Source: Legionella yabuuchiae (GTDB lineage Bacteria; Pseudomonadota; Gammaproteobacteria; Legionellales; Legionellaceae). Taken from it: DNA of 52,236 nucleotides. The stretch is taken from positions 1 through 52,236 of the forward strand of contig NZ_CAAAIW010000023.1 of the NCBI RefSeq assembly GCF_900640115.1. Reading direction: 5' to 3'. A program made the translations under genes and the position numbers. The notes under the pieces are model-generated. The model was not told the DNA's origin and searched no databases. It saw only the letters and a program-made list of their open reading frames with translations. Of the stretch, positions 37,818 through 44,938 are shown in pieces. Each line of letters begins with the position of its first letter. Positions within the stretch are counted from its first letter, which is position 1.

Positions 37818-38879
37818 ATGCGCGCAATAAATTCTTTTCGCACGTTTTTTTGGAATATTGACCCAGGATATTTTAACGTTAAGCTCGCTACTAAAACGAT
37901 TTTAGCGATTGTTATTTCTTTATGGCTTGTCCGGGATGAACCCATGTTGACAAAAATGCTGGCCGGTATCGGCAGCGGCTTTGCAATGCAGGGCGTTGTG
38001 GCTAAATCCACGCGTTTTCGAGCGCTGCATGTTTTGACGTTCGATGCCTTTTATTTTGCCGTATTTTCTTTAGGTTTGATGGTGCGGGATTCCCAAGTTT
38101 GGACAGCTATCATCTTAACTATGCTTGGTTTCCTCGTGAATTATATTCGCAGATTTGGTCTTGAAAAAAGCATTGCGCCTTTCATGGTATGGATCTTATG
38201 CTTTTTAGCCACCATTCTTCCGTTTAATGGTGCACAGGAAGCGTGGGGAAATATCTATGGTTTATTGGTTGGTCTTGGAGTTTCTGCCGGGGTGATATTA
38301 TTTGTTTTCCCAGATAACTACCGTCAATTATTCCTAAATAATACCAATCTGTTTTTCCACTCATTAAGTGAGGGAATGAATCAACTTCGTACGAATATAT
38401 TACTGGATAACCCCATCGATGACTTTAACGAACTGCCATTTGTGCGTATTAAGCTGGTTTTAAAACAACTGGCTGATTTAAATCAAACTATCATCCATAG
38501 CTCGGCGTTTCAGCAGGAAGAAACGAAATTAAGTTATATTACTGCGGACCTCTTTGCCCTCATTAACGCGTATTCTTTAGCCGTTGATGCATGTCATGTT
38601 TTGTGGCAAAAACATCTATCATTGCCTGCGCCAACTCGGTTAGCACTCAGCTTAATGTGTAAACAATGCGCAAAATTTTTTTCTTTTCTTTATATCAATT
38701 CTGATTTTGTGATTCAAAAAACGAGCGATTATCGGTTTAGTCCGAATTTAGGAGAAAGACTAGGGAAAATACCCTCGGTTGAGTCGGATCTAATTATTAT
38801 TCTATTAAATTTTAAGCTTAGTTTTGAATTGCTCAATCAAAGCGCCGCTAAATTGCTTCGGAATCATTATGAATCTTAA
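37818..38879 (+). CDS. FUSC family membrane protein (aromatic acid exporter-like)
   Basis: A 353-residue inner-membrane protein of the fusaric-acid-resistance/AaeB family. The N-terminal half has six closely spaced membrane segments (about 25-165), followed by a cytoplasmic helical domain (about 170-340). The family effluxes aromatic acids or similar compounds; the actual substrate is unknown. Its end overlaps the next FUSC gene by 11 bases, suggesting that the two act together as the halves of one transporter. Confidence 0.75.
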   Translation: MRAINSFRTFFWNIDPGYFNVKLATKTILAIVISLWLVRDEPMLTKMLAGIGSGFAMQGVVAKSTRFRALHVLTFDAFYFAVFSLGLMVRDSQVWTAIILTMLGFLVNYIRRFGLEKSIAPFMVWILCFLATILPFNGAQEAWGNIYGLLVGLGVSAGVILFVFPDNYRQLFLNNTNLFFHSLSEGMNQLRTNILLDNPIDDFNELPFVRIKLVLKQLADLNQTIIHSSAFQQEETKLSYITADLFALINAYSLAVDACHVLWQKHLSLPAPTRLALSLMCKQCAKFFSFLYINSDFVIQKTSDYRFSPNLGERLGKIPSVESDLIIILLNFKLSFELLNQSAAKLLRNHYES

Positions 38880-39896
38880 GAATACCACCAAGATGGGATT
38901 GCAAGCTGCCGTGGCCATTGCTATCGCAGAGTTAATCAGTTTGAATTTTAAGGTTGAACGTGGGTATTGGATCACACTGACCGCTATGGCTCTAACCACT
39001 CAAACCTGGGGCGAAAGTATAAAACGCTCATTTGAGCGCGTTGGTATGACCGTTTTAGGAGGGGCAGCGGGCACAGCATTGTATTTTACCCTGCCTGCGA
39101 ATAATGAATTAATATTAGCTTTTTTGTTATTTTTTGTATTTTTTACCTCGTTCATGATGCCCATATATCACTTAATTGCGGTATTTTTTTAACGTGCTTT
39201 GTGGTGTTTTTATTTGCCTTAATTGGCCAGTGGAACTGGGGATTGCTGGGCGTAAGAATTATCGATACGGCTATAGGCGCTCTGGTGGCCTTAACGGTTG
39301 GAAATTTTCTTTTCCCTTTAAAGCGGAATGTGACGTCAATGTTCGTGGATTATTTGAAAAAGATGCGCGCCTCATTAACCATGGTGTTTAATCCCAAAGA
39401 TATGCGGACTTATGTTTCCAGCCAGAATCTAGCGATCGAATTTTTAATGATTAAAAAAGAGGCGTTAGCCATTCGTTATCAGTTGATGTTTCATCGGTTA
39501 AATACCCAAGAATTCAACAGTTTACTTAAATATGTTGGGGCAAGTGCACATTATGCCATTCATTTGATAGAGTCTTTCCCCTGGTTAAAGTGCCGCTTAA
39601 GTCATGAGGAAATTCCTTTGATCCAGAAAGCGGCAAAAACGACCGAGGAGAACATAAAAAGACTTATTGATTTGTTAGAAAATAAAAAAGGAAAAGAAAT
39701 GTGCCCCGCACAGGATGTATCATGTTTATTACAACGTGAAATTAAGACTTCCCCTCAGCGATTTGCAACGCTAGAGAGTGATGCGCTCGGCTTTTACAAC
39801 CTGATGTATTTTTTTACTGAGCTAAACACGAACTTAAATCATGTGTTTGATATTCTGGATAAAGAACGGAGAATTACTAGGCGCCTAGTCCCCTGA
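38869..39896 (+). pseudogene. Second FUSC family membrane protein, frameshifted at a T-tract
   Basis: The first part (38869-39192, 107 residues) has four membrane segments and stops right after a run of seven T (39184-39190). The rest (39201-39896, 231 residues) continues the same protein without a gap: LIAVFF is followed in the next frame by TCFVVFLFALIGQW, finishing the membrane bundle and adding the cytoplasmic helical domain. Eight T would restore one 342-residue frame, the size of the upstream FUSC partner. It is therefore a recent inactivation, a slippage (phase-variable) site, or a sequencing error in a homopolymer. The downstream part could start at GTG 39201, but a half FUSC domain is unlikely to work alone. 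Confidence 0.85.
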
Positions 39897-39946
39897 AGGA
39901 TGATGTGGTAAAATTCAAACCAATTAAACAGTGATGTGGTAACACG

Positions 39947-40972
39947 ATGTCTGATGATTACAGTCAGTTTGAACGGCGTAAACAAGATCATATTGATCTG
40001 GCGCTCATGCAAGCGAACCAAACCAGTGAGTTAAATCCCTTTGACCGCATGGCATTAGTGCATGAAGCCCTACCGGATATGAATTTTAATGAAATTGATA
40101 TCCGTGGTGAGCGTTTTGGAACAAGAACAAAGCCGTTTATTGTTTCTTCGATGACAGCAGGGCATCGTAATGCTGTGAACATCAATCATAATCTCATTGC
40201 TGCCTGCTCAGAGCAGGGATGGGCGATGGGAGTTGGTTCGCAACGGCGAGAACTTACTGATGAGAAGGCGGCCGATGAATGGCATGTCCTAAGGCAAGAA
40301 TTTCCCAATGTTGTTCTGTATAGTAATCTAGGAATCGCACAACTGATTTCCTCATCTCTGGAACAAATTCAGCAAATCACATCAGCCTTAAACGCCGAGG
40401 CTCTAATTATTCATTGCAATCCGTTGCAAGAATGCATCCAACCTGAGGGAACCCCTAGTTTTAAAGGGGGTTGGGATGCGCTTGCTATGATTGTGGAACA
40501 CTTAGATATTCCCGTTATAGTGAAAGAAACGGGATGTGGATTCTCTTTGCCCACGTTACTGCGATTGAATGAAATTGGCGTTGGGGCGGTTGATGTTAGT
40601 GGGGTAGGTGGTACGCATTGGGGGCGCATTGAAGGCCATCGCGCCAGTCATGATCCCATTCGGCAAAGTGCTGCAACAACGTTTAAAAATTGGGGCATCG
40701 ATACCATTCAAAGCGTGAAGGACGCAATTTCAATTGCCCCCCGTTTTGAGGTATGGGGATCTGGGGGGGTGCGGCATGGGTTAGATGCAGCTAAGTTATT
40801 TGCTCTTGGGGCTACTACGGTAGGGTTTGCTAAACCCATGCTTACCGCAGCCTTAACCTCTTCAAAAGCCGTCATTGAACACATGGCTATGATTGAATAT
40901 GAATTAAAAGTTGCTATGTTTTGTACTGGTAGCCGTGAATTGAATGAGTTAAAGGAGAAGGCATGTCGCTAA
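39947..40972 (+). CDS. fni: Isopentenyl-diphosphate delta-isomerase, type 2 (FMN-dependent)
   Basis: Interconverts IPP and DMAPP with FMN and NADPH. The 341-residue TIM-barrel protein has the N-terminal RRKQDHIDLAL, the FMN loop SSMTAGH, MGVGSQRREL, IVKETGCGFS, DVSGVGGTHWGRIEGHR and the phosphate site WGSGGVRHGLDAAK. It is the first gene of the plus-strand set fni-mvaA-phosphomevalonate kinase, overlapping mvaA by 10 bases. It completes the mevalonate route with mvk and mvaD. Confidence 0.95.
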   Translation: MSDDYSQFERRKQDHIDLALMQANQTSELNPFDRMALVHEALPDMNFNEIDIRGERFGTRTKPFIVSSMTAGHRNAVNINHNLIAACSEQGWAMGVGSQRRELTDEKAADEWHVLRQEFPNVVLYSNLGIAQLISSSLEQIQQITSALNAEALIIHCNPLQECIQPEGTPSFKGGWDALAMIVEHLDIPVIVKETGCGFSLPTLLRLNEIGVGAVDVSGVGGTHWGRIEGHRASHDPIRQSAATTFKNWGIDTIQSVKDAISIAPRFEVWGSGGVRHGLDAAKLFALGATTVGFAKPMLTAALTSSKAVIEHMAMIEYELKVAMFCTGSRELNELKEKACR

Positions 40973-42258
40973 GCAAAAATGCCAATGAATTATTCCAGGG
41001 TTTTTCAAAATTAAACCGCGAAGAACGCTTTAAACGCCTGATGGATCTTGGTGCTTTAACCACCGGTGATCTGGCTTTTTTACGTCAAGGCGGTGTAAGA
41101 GACACGAACCTTGCTGATAAATTAATTGAAAACGTCATCGGATACTTTCAATTACCCTTGGGTGTTGCAACGAATTTTTGTATCGATGGCAACGATTATG
41201 TAATTCCCATGGCGGTTGAGGAAACATCCATCATTGCCGCTTTATCAAAAACCGCCAAATGGATTAGGCAATCGGGTGAAATTCAAACGAACGTTGAAGG
41301 GGATTGTATATTAGGCCAGATTCAAATCGCAAACGTTAAAAATTACGAAAAACTTGCCCTTCTTTTTGCTGAAAACAAACCTTTTTTTATCGAAAAAGCC
41401 AATGAAGATGTTGCAGCCAGCATGGTAAAACGCGGCGGGGGTGTCCTAGATTTAGAGCTTCGCAGATTGCCTCGAGAAGATGGAGGCGATATGGCCGTTG
41501 TTCATTTGAAAATGAACAGTTGCGATGCGATGGGGGCGAACATCATTAACCAAGTACTTGAGTATTTAAAGTCCCCTATTGAAGCCATCACAGGTGAACA
41601 GGTCACCATGTGTATTTTATCTAATTTAAACGACCAAAAGCTCACCACCGCGAGAGTGATTATAAGAGATGTTCAGCCTGAGCTTGGAGAGCGGCTGCAA
41701 GAAGCCTCCTTATTTGCAGAAATTGATCCTTATCGTGCCGCGACGCATAATAAAGGGGTGATGAATGGAATTGACCCCGTGTTAATCGCCACAGGCAACG
41801 ACTGGCGTGCGGTTGAAGCAGGAGTCCATGCCTACGCGTCCAGAACTGGCCGTTATAAAGCCATTACGCGCTGGCGCTATCATAATGGAGAATTAACCGG
41901 AGAATTAACCGCTCCAATTATTGTCGGCACCGTAGGTGGTGTCACTTCATTACATCCAACCGCTAAGATGTGTCTTCGTATGATGGGAGTTGAAACCGCC
42001 AATCAATTGTCACGAGTGATTGCGGCGGTTGGACTCGTCCAAAATTTGGGTGCAATTAAAGCCTTATGTACGGAAGGTATCATCCAAGGTCATATGAAAC
42101 TGCACATTGATAACCTTCTGATGGTCGCTGGAGCGACCGATGAAGAAATGCCTCTGCTTAAAGAGCGGTTGCAGCATTGGTTACAAGTATACAAACGTGT
42201 TAGCTTAAACCATGCCAGTCAATTATTAGCTGAAATTCGCAAAGTGGCTTCCGTCTGA
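40963..42258 (+). CDS. mvaA: Hydroxymethylglutaryl-CoA reductase, class II (bacterial type)
   Basis: Reduces HMG-CoA to mevalonate. At 431 residues with no membrane domain it is a class II enzyme. Landmarks are the N-terminal NREERFKRLMDLGAL, the catalytic Glu segment PMAVEETSIIAALSKTAKW, the DAMGANIINQ motif, and GTVGGVTSLHPTAKMCLRMMG; the C-terminal catalytic His lies in the LNHASQ region. Class II enzymes can run in either direction, but the neighbours point to biosynthesis. An in-frame 12-base tandem duplication (GGAGAATTAACC twice, from 41886) encodes GELTGELT. Confidence 0.94.
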   Translation: MSLSKNANELFQGFSKLNREERFKRLMDLGALTTGDLAFLRQGGVRDTNLADKLIENVIGYFQLPLGVATNFCIDGNDYVIPMAVEETSIIAALSKTAKWIRQSGEIQTNVEGDCILGQIQIANVKNYEKLALLFAENKPFFIEKANEDVAASMVKRGGGVLDLELRRLPREDGGDMAVVHLKMNSCDAMGANIINQVLEYLKSPIEAITGEQVTMCILSNLNDQKLTTARVIIRDVQPELGERLQEASLFAEIDPYRAATHNKGVMNGIDPVLIATGNDWRAVEAGVHAYASRTGRYKAITRWRYHNGELTGELTAPIIVGTVGGVTSLHPTAKMCLRMMGVETANQLSRVIAAVGLVQNLGAIKALCTEGIIQGHMKLHIDNLLMVAGATDEEMPLLKERLQHWLQVYKRVSLNHASQLLAEIRKVASV

Positions 42259-43145
42259 TGATTTGGTCAATTCCTGCAAAAACATTTTTACTTGGCGAAT
42301 ACGCGGTTTTAGCAGATAGCGCCGCGTTAATCTTAACCACGTCGCCTTGTTTTGAAGTGCGTGTTCTAGATAAGCCAACGTTGTTAGGAATTCACCCCGA
42401 GTCACCGGCTGGAAAATATTGGCAGGATTTTACATCAACGCAAGGGATATGTTTCTATGATCCCTATCATAGCTTAGGGGGAATGGGGGCTTCCAGCGCT
42501 CAATTTATTGGCGCATATTTAAGCACTTTAGATTCAAAAGAGTTTAATTCTTCAGCTTTATTAAAAGCGTATTTTAACTACGCCTGGAATGGAGTAGGAC
42601 TGCGTCCTAGTGGATATGATGTGTTAGCCCAAATTTCATGGGGATGTTCCTACCTGAACAAAACTAACAAAGCCGTTTATTCGTATCCCTGGGTGTTTGA
42701 GGATCTCTCATTTATTTTATTGCATACGGGACATAAGCTTCCGACGCATAATCATCTGCAAGAAGTGGGTTTGCCAGATAATCTTGATCGATTAAAAAAG
42801 CTTGTGGTTATGGGAAAAGAAGCGTTTGATTCAAAAAACAGTCAGTTGCTTATTGAAGCGGTAAACGCCTATGCACAGACATTATCTGAATTTAATCTCG
42901 TGGCGCCACATACTCTTGAGTTAGTGCGGGATCTTATGACGCAACCAGAAGTACTTGCTGCGAAAGGGTGCGGTGCTATGGGAGCCGATGTCGTCGTGAT
43001 ATTAATTTCTAAGGCCGCTCAGCAAGATTTTTGTAAAAAATTGCAGCTAAAAGGATTGAGGATCTTGGCCACCGCAGAGGATTTGTATAGCAAAACAGGA
43101 TTTATTGAAAATTTTATGCACAAAACACTTGAAATTTCAGCCTGA
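42258..43145 (+). CDS. Phosphomevalonate kinase-like GHMP kinase
   Basis: A 295-residue GHMP kinase beginning IPAKTFLLGEYAVLAD (motif 1 of mevalonate and phosphomevalonate kinases) with the ATP loop SLGGMGASSAQF and a C-terminal KGCGAMGADVVVILI. Since mvk and mvaD are both present elsewhere in the window, the remaining step is phosphomevalonate to diphosphomevalonate, which makes phosphomevalonate kinase the best call; substrate specificity is inferred from context. Its start shares a base with the mvaA stop. Confidence 0.8.
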   Translation: MIWSIPAKTFLLGEYAVLADSAALILTTSPCFEVRVLDKPTLLGIHPESPAGKYWQDFTSTQGICFYDPYHSLGGMGASSAQFIGAYLSTLDSKEFNSSALLKAYFNYAWNGVGLRPSGYDVLAQISWGCSYLNKTNKAVYSYPWVFEDLSFILLHTGHKLPTHNHLQEVGLPDNLDRLKKLVVMGKEAFDSKNSQLLIEAVNAYAQTLSEFNLVAPHTLELVRDLMTQPEVLAAKGCGAMGADVVVILISKAAQQDFCKKLQLKGLRILATAEDLYSKTGFIENFMHKTLEISA

Positions 43146-43156
43146 TCCGGTATGAT
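43129..43156 (+). promoter_or_regulatory. Promoter of the tRNA-Lys/Lys/Arg cluster
   Basis: TTGAAA (43129-43134) and TATGAT (43151-43156) with 16-bp spacing lie 14 bases before the first tRNA-Lys and overlap the end of the preceding kinase gene. Confidence 0.6.
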
Positions 43157-43169
43157 TTCAGCCTCTTTG

Positions 43170-43245
43170 GGGCCGTTAGCTCAGTTGGTAGAGCAGAAGG
43201 CTTTTAACCTTTGTGTCATAGGTTCGAATCCTATACGGCCCACCA
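43170..43245 (+). tRNA. tRNA-Lys(TTT), copy 1
   Basis: A 76-base cloverleaf with acceptor stem GGGCCGT/ACGGCCC, D-loop AGCTCAGTTGGTAGAGC, anticodon loop CTTTTAA (anticodon TTT), T-arm ending GGTTCGAATCC and encoded CCA. It differs from copy 2 only at the anticodon-stem pair 28:42 (A-T here). Confidence 0.97.
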
Positions 43246-43485
43246 TTCTAGAATTTAGTTTTAATACTAGCATCTAGAACCATTATTATCTTATAATCCA
43301 GTTCGTTGGGCCGTTAGCTCAGTTGGTAGAGCAGGAGGCTTTTAACCTCTGTGTCATAGGTTCGAATCCTATACGGCCCACCACCTAGAAACTAGTAGCT
43401 GGATACTAGTACCTAGAAACAAAAACGTCCAGAACAACTTAAAAACACCACTAGCTTCTATCCCCTAGAATCTAGCATCAAACAT
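43246..43485. repeat. CTAG-rich spacers between the tRNA genes
   Basis: The two spacers (43246-43307 and 43384-43485) contain ten CTAG tetranucleotides, often as CTAGAA or ACTAG. ACTAGCATCTAGAACC in the first spacer resembles CCCTAGAATCTAGCATC in the second. They encode nothing. Confidence 0.7.
43308..43383 (+). tRNA. tRNA-Lys(TTT), copy 2
   Basis: A tandem copy of the preceding tRNA-Lys, 76 bases with encoded CCA. The anticodon-stem pair 28:42 is G-C instead of A-T, a compensatory double change that keeps the stem paired. All other positions are identical. Confidence 0.97.
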
Positions 43486-43562
43486 GCGCTCGTAGCTCAG
43501 CTGGATAGAGTACTTGGCTTCGAACCAAGGTGTCGGGGGTTCGAGTCCCTCCGAGCGCGCCA
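43486..43562 (+). tRNA. tRNA-Arg(TCG), integration target
   Basis: A 77-base tRNA with acceptor stem GCGCTCG/CGAGCGC, anticodon stem CTTGG/CCAAG around loop CTTCGAA (anticodon TCG, reading CGA), T-loop GGTTCGAGTCC and encoded CCA. Its last 49 bases (43514-43562, from the anticodon stem to CCA) are repeated exactly at 44701-44749 and 51873-51921, showing that elements have integrated into this tRNA gene while keeping it intact. Confidence 0.96.
43514..43562 (+). repeat. att repeat 1 (inside tRNA-Arg)
   Basis: The 49-base segment from TTGGCTTCGAACC to GAGCGCGCCA, the first of three exact direct copies. Confidence 0.9.
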
Positions 43563-43849
43563 TTATTTATTATTTAAAATCAGCAAGTTATGCCTACTTG
43601 CTCTAATATGATCGATTTGAACCGCTCTTCAATTGTAGCAAATTTGTAGTAAAAATGTTGTGTGAGGCAGTTTTCGAACTATTTGGTTCAAAGGGGGGCG
43701 TAATTTCGAGAAAAGCCCTTAAATTAATAGCGTTTGAGTAGATTTATTGAAGGTATAGCAACATAGCTCATTTTAATTAGAAAAAAATTCCAATCATGAT
43801 TACTTTGGTGTAATATAACTTGCATGTAATAATAAGGTTTTCTATAGTT

Positions 43850-44212
43850 ATGATATGGGAAGTTGAATACACGGATGAGTTTGAGCTTTGGTGGAATGGC
43901 TTGACTGAGAAAGAGCAGATTGACATTGCTTCTGTTGTTAATCTTTTGGAGCAATGTGGACCGAATTTGAAGTTTCCATTTTCATCAGGGGTTGAAGGAA
44001 CAAAACTAGCTCATCTTAGAGAACTGCGAATACAGCATGCTGGGAACCCATATAGAGTGTTGTATGCATTTGATCCAAGGCGCTGTGCCATCTTATTAGT
44101 TGGTGGTAACAAGGCTGGAGATGGTCGCTGGTATGAAAAACACATCCCTATAGCGGAAAAGTTATATCAAGAGCATTTGATGGATTTAAATCAGGAGAAG
44201 GGCAATGGCTAA
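43850..44212 (+). CDS. HigB/RelE-like toxin (Gp49-type), module 1
   Basis: A 120-residue protein of the RelE/ParE-superfamily toxins related to phage Gp49/HigB, expected to cut mRNA at ribosomes. Typical sequence: WEVEYTDEFELWWNGL at the start, LRELRIQHAGNPYRVLYAFDPRR in the core (basic catalytic residues) and CAILLVGGNKAGDGRWYE. The frame extends ten codons upstream to a TTG, but the ATG at 43850 starts the family homology. It overlaps the antitoxin gene by 8 bases, toxin first, which is the HigBA order. Confidence 0.9.
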   Translation: MIWEVEYTDEFELWWNGLTEKEQIDIASVVNLLEQCGPNLKFPFSSGVEGTKLAHLRELRIQHAGNPYRVLYAFDPRRCAILLVGGNKAGDGRWYEKHIPIAEKLYQEHLMDLNQEKGNG

Positions 44213-44510
44213 ATCATTTTCAACATTGAAAAATAAAATGAGTGCTAAAGCGCAAAAAGTGGTTGCAGAAAAAACCAATCAACTGCTAAAGGAAACGCTT
44301 TTACATGAAATTCGTGAGCAATTAAAAATTACCCAGGAGGATATGGCTTTAAGGTTAAATACCAAGCAGGCCAATGTGTCCAGAACTGAGCGTCGTAAGG
44401 ATATGAAATTATCGACTTTAAAGAAGTATATTGAAGCGATGGGAGGGGAGCTTGATATTGTAGCTAAATTTCCCACAAATGAAATTCATTTGAGTCTGAA
44501 AGAAATTTAA
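44205..44510 (+). CDS. HigA-like XRE antitoxin, module 1
   Basis: A 101-residue helix-turn-helix protein; the HTH is EQLKITQEDMALRLNTKQANVSRTERR (in two parts, about 40-66) and the C-terminal stretch YIEAMGGELDIVAKFP is the usual HigA ending. It should neutralise the toxin encoded just upstream and repress the operon. The start overlaps the toxin stop. This is the last gene before the module 1 end region. Confidence 0.9.
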   Translation: MAKSFSTLKNKMSAKAQKVVAEKTNQLLKETLLHEIREQLKITQEDMALRLNTKQANVSRTERRKDMKLSTLKKYIEAMGGELDIVAKFPTNEIHLSLKEI

Positions 44511-44577
44511 TGTTCAGGATAGGGTGCTAGCCGATAACGTCACCTCTCTATAGGTGGTTGCCAAATTAAAAATTCCC

Positions 44578-44700
44578 ATGTAGCAGATTTGTAACAAAGT
44601 GAAATGCAACTCCCGTTGAATAGGGCAGTTGTAGGCAGTAATTGGCAGAATCGTTACATCGCAAGCTGCTGATTTTTACTGATAATTAATCTTGATCAAA
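44578..44700. repeat. Module right-end region, copy 1
   Basis: It matches 51751-51872; I count 9 mismatches in the first 90 bases, then a slightly more diverged tail with an indel. Inside are TGTAAC and GTTACA as an inverted pair and three GGCAG boxes at 10-bp steps (44625-44649). It ends directly at the tRNA tail, as would integrase arm sites. Confidence 0.8.
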
Positions 44701-44749
44701 TTGGCTTCGAACCAAGGTGTCGGGGGTTCGAGTCCCTCCGAGCGCGCCA
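44701..44749 (+). repeat. att repeat 2 (tRNA-Arg 3' tail)
   Basis: An exact 49-base copy of the tRNA-Arg end, without the 5' half; not a functional tRNA. It is the junction between the two modules. Confidence 0.93.
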
Positions 44750-44795
44750 TTTAATAATGGTCTATTCCAGAGACATAGGTAACACAGACCACTAT

Positions 44796-44881
44796 ACAGT
44801 TCAATTAATGTGTCTAAATCAATTAAACCACTTCATACAGTTACAAGAACTGTCTTAAGAACTGTCTTAAGATAGTTGACA
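44796..44881 (+). promoter_or_regulatory. Operator-like half-site array and promoter of the module 2 operon
   Basis: Five half-sites: ACAGTT at 44796 and 44837, AACTGT at 44848 and 44860, ATAGTT at 44872. The pairs make inverted repeats (ACAGTT-5-AACTGT; AACTGT-CTTAAG-ATAGTT), and AACTGTCTTAAG is tandemly duplicated (44848-44871). The last half-site overlaps a -35 box TTGACA (44876-44881); a weak -10 TAACAT follows at 44900-44905 (18 bp). The layout suggests repression by a dimeric DNA-binding protein not yet identified. Confidence 0.6.
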
Positions 44882-44938
44882 AAATAAGAACTACGTGGAT
44901 AACATATTGGCACTACATTCAAAAAAAACCAGGCAAAA

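Larger units (their letters stand above)
43563..44749. mobile_element. Module 1: att-bounded mini-island carrying only a toxin-antitoxin pair
   Basis: The DNA between the real tRNA-Arg end and the first repeated tRNA tail. It holds a HigBA-like pair and a 123-bp end region (44578-44700) that is shared with module 2. It has no integrase, excisionase or replication gene, so movement would need help in trans. Near its left end GTAGCAAATTTGTA (43635-43648) nearly matches GTAGCAGATTTGTA of the right-end region, a possible left arm site. Confidence 0.75.
44511..44938. other. Junction of modules 1 and 2 with the promoter region of the AAA+ operon
   Basis: This 428-base stretch has no gene. In order: a weak hairpin (CACCT / AGGTG near 44541), the module end region (44578-44700), the tRNA-tail att repeat (44701-44749), a 46-base spacer, and a run of ACAGTT/AACTGT half-sites leading into a promoter for the downstream operon. 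Confidence 0.8.

Noticed and set aside
41886-41909. Tandem 12-base repeat in HMG-CoA reductase
   Set aside because: In frame, encodes GELTGELT, only two copies; a local duplication with no sign of further function.
43246-43485. CRISPR-like array
   Set aside because: CTAG motifs are too short and irregularly spaced, the intervening DNA is tRNA, and no cas genes are present anywhere in the window.
44701-44749. Possible second tRNA-Arg gene
   Set aside because: Only the 3' 49 bases are present; no 5' acceptor strand or D-arm, so it is an att remnant, as is 51873-51921.
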